Origin: Dyella sp. AtDHG13
GTDB lineage: Bacteria > Pseudomonadota > Gammaproteobacteria > Xanthomonadales > Rhodanobacteraceae
Reading direction: 5' to 3'
DNA length: 64,000 nucleotides
Assembly: GCF_003201105.1 (NCBI RefSeq)
Contig: NZ_QICJ01000003.1
Coordinates: forward strand, 62,001 to 126,000
Part shown: positions 61,086-64,000 of the stretch, in pieces
Layout of the letters: each line of letters opens with the position of its first letter
Position numbering within the stretch: the stretch's first letter is position 1
The notes under the pieces: generated by a model
Told to the model about the DNA's origin: nothing
Database searches by the model: none
What the model saw: only the letters and a program-made list of their open reading frames with translations
Position numbers and translations under genes: made by a program

Positions 61086-61943
61086 ATGTCGCCGCTGGTG
61101 AAAATCCGCGCCGAACGCGACCAGATGTCGGCGGTCGAACGGCGCGTCGCCGATTTCATCCTGGAGAACGCGCAGTTGTTGCGCGACTACTCCTCGCAAC
61201 AACTGGCGGATGCGCTGGGCATCAGCCAGTCCAGCGTGGTCAAGTTCACGCAGAAGCTGGGCTTCAAGGGCTACCCGGATCTCAAGTACTCGGTGGGCGA
61301 AGCGATGGCGCGCGCCGACAACGGCGATGCCGCGCAAGTGGCGGCGCAGGCGCCGGATGCCCCCGACGAATCGACCGCCGGCAACCTGTGGCGATGCAAA
61401 TCCGCGGCGGAAGAGGAAACCCGCCTCATCAACGCGCCGGAAACGCTGCAGGCCGTGGCCGATGCGATTGCCGCCGCCGGTGCGCGCGGCAGGGTCTTCA
61501 TGATGGGCCTGGGCGACGATGACATCCATGTGCGCAGCTTCGCGCTTCGGTTGTCGCTGCTGGGCGTGCCTTCCGTGCACAGCGTCGATACGGGACGCAT
61601 GGCGGCGAACGTGTCCGTCGCAGGCGCGGACGATGTGCTGCTGCTGTTCTGCGAACACGGCAACCATCCGGCCTTGTGCAAGATCGGGCGCTTCTTCAAG
61701 GAGCGCCGTGGACTGCTGATCACCGTGACGCGGCATACCTCCAACCCGTTGCGCGCCATGGCGGACATGGCGCTGCTGGTTTCCGCGCATGACGAGCGGC
61801 CCTACATCCAGCCGGTGCTGTACCAGTCGGCGTTGCAGCACCTGCTGGACGGCGTGTTCGTGCAGCTGTGCGAAGGCGACGAGCAGCGACACCAGCACGT
61901 GCTTGCCAATATCGAACGCGTCCAGCAGATGCTGGATCCCTAG
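61086..61943 (+). CDS. MurR/RpiR family transcriptional regulator
   Basis: A 285-residue regulator with an N-terminal helix-turn-helix (about 1-78; MSAVERRVADFILENAQLLR, SSQQLADALGISQSSVVKFT, QKLGFKGYPDLK) and a C-terminal SIS sugar/phospho-ligand domain (about 120-260). E. coli MurR senses N-acetylmuramic acid 6-phosphate; the SIS domain here lacks an obvious standard GSGAS-type loop (it reads MMGLGDDDIHVRSFALRLSL), so the effector may be different. It lies inside the murein-peptide operon and probably controls it. Confidence 0.88.
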   Translation: MSPLVKIRAERDQMSAVERRVADFILENAQLLRDYSSQQLADALGISQSSVVKFTQKLGFKGYPDLKYSVGEAMARADNGDAAQVAAQAPDAPDESTAGNLWRCKSAAEEETRLINAPETLQAVADAIAAAGARGRVFMMGLGDDDIHVRSFALRLSLLGVPSVHSVDTGRMAANVSVAGADDVLLLFCEHGNHPALCKIGRFFKERRGLLITVTRHTSNPLRAMADMALLVSAHDERPYIQPVLYQSALQHLLDGVFVQLCEGDEQRHQHVLANIERVQQMLDP

Positions 61944-61964
61944 CCACTCTTCCAACGGCAGCGC

Positions 61965-62750
61965 ATGACCATGTCCTCGCACCGCATCACGATCCGTCGC
62001 TTTCTTGCCGCCGCGCTGGCCGTTGCCGCCATCGGCCCTGTCGTGGCATCCGCAGGCGATGCCGACTGGAAGGCGTCGCGCCAGATGGTGCTGGTGATCA
62101 CGCCCGACTGGAACGCCGACCACGGCGTGCTGCGCGCCTTCGAGCGGTCGGGCGATGGCTGGAAACCGGTGGTATCCGCGCAGGCCGTCACCGTGGGCAA
62201 GTCCGGCGCGGCCTGGGGCCTGGGCTTGAGCGAGCCGCAGGCGGATGGTCCGCAGAAGCGCGAGGGCGATGGACGCGCCGCGGCGGGTGTCTATCGCATC
62301 GGCGAGGCGTTCGGCTACGCGGCCAACGCCGGTACGCGCATGCCCTACCACGCCATGACGGACACCGACTGGTGCGTCGACGTCGACGGCTCGCCCTACT
62401 ACAACCAGATCGTCGACAGCAGGAAGGTCGGCGAGAAGGCCGTGGAAGGCGCGAGCGAACCCATGCGGCGCGACCTGCACCTCGATGGCGACCAGCGCTA
62501 CAAGATCGGCTTCGTCATCGAGCACAACGCCAAGGGTCAGCGCGGCGGCGGCAGTTGCATCTTCGCGCACCTGTGGGCATCGCCCACCGATGCCACCGCA
62601 GGATGCACCGCCATGCCCGAGCCGGTGATGCGACGCCTGCTCGCCTGGATGAAACCCGAGGAGCAGCCCGTGTTCGTGCTGCTGCCGCAGAGCGAGTACG
62701 CGCGGCTGCGCACGTCGTGGCATCTGCCCGCCGTGGAGGCGCAGCCTTGA
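61965..62750 (+). CDS. Exported L,D-transpeptidase-like protein (YkuD/COG3786 type)
   Basis: A 261-residue protein with a signal peptide (1-30). The C-terminal catalytic text SCIFAHLWASPTDATAGC gives H202 and nucleophile C214 in a T-A-G-C form, replacing the usual S-H-G-C of ErfK/YbiS enzymes and matching the COG3786/YafK-like branch. Such enzymes make or break bonds at DAP-D-Ala or DAP-DAP. Within this operon it may act as an L,D-carboxypeptidase trimming D-Ala. Weak ribosome site; 21 bp after the regulator. Confidence 0.83.
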   Translation: MTMSSHRITIRRFLAAALAVAAIGPVVASAGDADWKASRQMVLVITPDWNADHGVLRAFERSGDGWKPVVSAQAVTVGKSGAAWGLGLSEPQADGPQKREGDGRAAAGVYRIGEAFGYAANAGTRMPYHAMTDTDWCVDVDGSPYYNQIVDSRKVGEKAVEGASEPMRRDLHLDGDQRYKIGFVIEHNAKGQRGGGSCIFAHLWASPTDATAGCTAMPEPVMRRLLAWMKPEEQPVFVLLPQSEYARLRTSWHLPAVEAQP

Positions 62751-63994
62751 GCCCCACCACGCGGGTACTCATCGGCCTGGTGCTGGGCGCTGCGGGTGGA
62801 TTGACCTTGGCGGCCTGGTCGCCGCTGGCGGCCGTGCAGGTGGCGGATGCCGTGCAACCGCTGGGCCGCCTGTGGCTCAACGCGCTGCAGATGACGGTGG
62901 TGCCGCTGGTCTTCGCGCTGGTGGTGGTGGGCGTGAACACGGCCAGCGACGCCGCGGCGTCCGGACGCATCGCGCGCCGCGCCATCGTGGCCTTCATCCT
63001 GATCCTGGCGGGCGGTGCGCTGTTTGCCGCCGCTGCCGCGCCGCATCTGTTCGCACTGTTTCCGCATAACCCGTCGCTTACCACGGCGCTGGAAAGCGCG
63101 GTGGCGACGCACGCGCCTGCGGCCACGGGCGCGGTGGGCTGGGCGGAGTGGTTCAACGGCATCGTGCCGTCCAATGCCATCAACGCGGCGGCGCAGAGCG
63201 CCATGTTGCCGCTGGTGGTGTTCGCGCTTTTCTTCGGCTTCGGGCTCACGCGCATCGAGGCGGCGCGGCGCACGCTGGTGGTGTCGTTCTTCCAGGCCAT
63301 CGCGGACACCATGATCGTGATCGTGCGCTGGGTATTGTGGGTGGCGCCGCTGGGCGTGTTCGCGCTGATCCTTGCGGTGTGTGCGCGAGCGGGCCTGCAC
63401 ATGCTGAGCGCGCTCGGCATCTACGTGCTGGTCGAATGCGTGCTCTACCTCTGCCTGACGCTGCTGATGTTGCCGGTGGCCGTCGTATGGGGCGGTGAGA
63501 CCTTGCGCCGGTTCGTGCCCGCGCTGGTGCCGGCGCAGATCGTGGCGGCCAGTACGCAGTCATCGCTCGCCTCGCTGCCGGCCATGCTGGAAAGCGCGGA
63601 GCGCCGACTCGGCTATCCGCCACAGGTGAATGCGCTGGTGCTGCCGATGGCGGTTAGCCTGTTCCGGCTGACCAGCCCCGTGCAGTACGTGACGTCGGCC
63701 TGTTTCATCGCCTGGGCGTACGGCATCCACGTGGGCGTCGCACCCCTGTTCGCCGCCGCCTTGCTGGCCGTGGTGATCAGCCTGGGCTCGGTGGGCTTGC
63801 CGGGCGCCGTCAGCTTCATGGCGACCAATCTTCCGGTGGCGCAGGCGATGGGCGTGCCGGTGGGGCCGCTGGGCTTGATGCTCGCCGTCGACGCCTTGCC
63901 GGATGCGCTCGCCACGCTGGGCAACGTCACCGCCGACCTTACCGCCACCAGCGTGGTGGCCCGTCAATCCGTTCGGGAAAAAGAGACTGCATGA
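62747..63994 (+). CDS. Dicarboxylate/amino acid:cation symporter (DAACS family)
   Basis: A 415-residue inner-membrane carrier with about eight to nine helices. Family signatures include LWLNALQMTVVPLVFALVVVG, the serine-rich re-entrant loop AASTQSSLASLPAMLESAER and the late LPGAVSFMATNLPVAQAMG. DAACS members import glutamate, aspartate, other amino acids or C4-dicarboxylates with Na+ or H+. The start is TTG 62747, overlapping the upstream stop (TTGA) with GGAGG at good spacing. In context it may take up glutamate or another murein-derived amino acid. Confidence 0.88.
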   Translation: MSPTTRVLIGLVLGAAGGLTLAAWSPLAAVQVADAVQPLGRLWLNALQMTVVPLVFALVVVGVNTASDAAASGRIARRAIVAFILILAGGALFAAAAAPHLFALFPHNPSLTTALESAVATHAPAATGAVGWAEWFNGIVPSNAINAAAQSAMLPLVVFALFFGFGLTRIEAARRTLVVSFFQAIADTMIVIVRWVLWVAPLGVFALILAVCARAGLHMLSALGIYVLVECVLYLCLTLLMLPVAVVWGGETLRRFVPALVPAQIVAASTQSSLASLPAMLESAERRLGYPPQVNALVLPMAVSLFRLTSPVQYVTSACFIAWAYGIHVGVAPLFAAALLAVVISLGSVGLPGAVSFMATNLPVAQAMGVPVGPLGLMLAVDALPDALATLGNVTADLTATSVVARQSVREKETA

Positions 63995-64000
63995 GCACGC
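63991..64000 (+). CDS. Start of a further operon gene (cut by the window edge)
   Basis: ATG 63991 overlaps the symporter stop (ATGA) and continues AGC ACG, with GGGAAAAAGAGA upstream. Only Met-Ser-Thr is visible, so nothing can be said about function except that the operon continues. Confidence 0.6.

Overview
The window is high-GC, densely coded DNA from a gammaproteobacterium of the Xanthomonadales (Lysobacterales), most likely Rhodanobacteraceae (Dyella/Luteibacter/Rhodanobacter-like). This rests on gene content (a UbiM-type hydroxylase, DUF3247, DUF2884 and DUF2845 proteins, large TonB-dependent receptors, a lipoyl-domain E3) and on the dispersed palindromic repeats between genes. The genus is an inference. 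I see no tRNA, rRNA, CRISPR array, transposase, integrase or phage gene.

Layout. 1-8.3 kb: the 3' end of aceE, a small YqjD-like membrane protein, a UbiM-like monooxygenase, an MFS transporter, DUF3247, a divergent acyltransferase/LytTR pair and two lipoproteins. 8.3-9.7 kb: a gene-free mosaic of palindromes enclosed by arms of about 220 bp in inverted orientation. 9.7-21.1 kb: a ferritin-like protein, a universal stress protein, a peroxiredoxin, several small conserved proteins, LtrA, a PanE-type reductase overlapping a FAD dehydrogenase, and an MscS channel. 21.3-25 kb: aceF and lpdA, completing the pyruvate dehydrogenase complex; lpdA carries a dispersed repeat translated in frame in its linker. 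25-32.4 kb: a secreted protein of unknown function and a three-gene set (TonB-dependent receptor, TPR-sulfotransferase, small membrane protein). 32.5-43.3 kb: dinB, a QEGLA-motif metallopeptidase-like protein, an APC permease, a GH50-like lipoprotein, purC, a cytochrome c, djlA and rpe. 43.5-47.3 kb: two tiny genes with their own terminator, divergent from a two-component system resembling the regulators of the proteobacterial dedicated sortase system (PdsR/PdsS), with no sortase in view. 47.4-51.3 kb: an unknown membrane protein, trpE, a secreted UbiC-like protein and a small DUF2188-like protein.

51.3-64 kb holds the most coherent system: two divergent operons apparently devoted to taking apart peptidoglycan stem peptides. 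Leftward: a periplasmic transglutaminase-like protein, a stand-alone diaminopimelate decarboxylase, an M19 dipeptidase, a VanX-type D-Ala-D-Ala dipeptidase and a serine hydrolase. Rightward: a DUF819 transporter, an NlpC/P60 endopeptidase, an L-Ala-D/L-Glu epimerase, a MurR/RpiR-type regulator, an L,D-transpeptidase-like protein, a dicarboxylate/amino acid symporter, and the first codons of one more gene. Every bond and product of L-Ala-D-Glu-mDAP-D-Ala-D-Ala has a candidate enzyme or carrier here, and the shared promoter region holds two copies of a 20-21 bp direct repeat that could be the regulator's operator. I read this as a murein-peptide scavenging locus.
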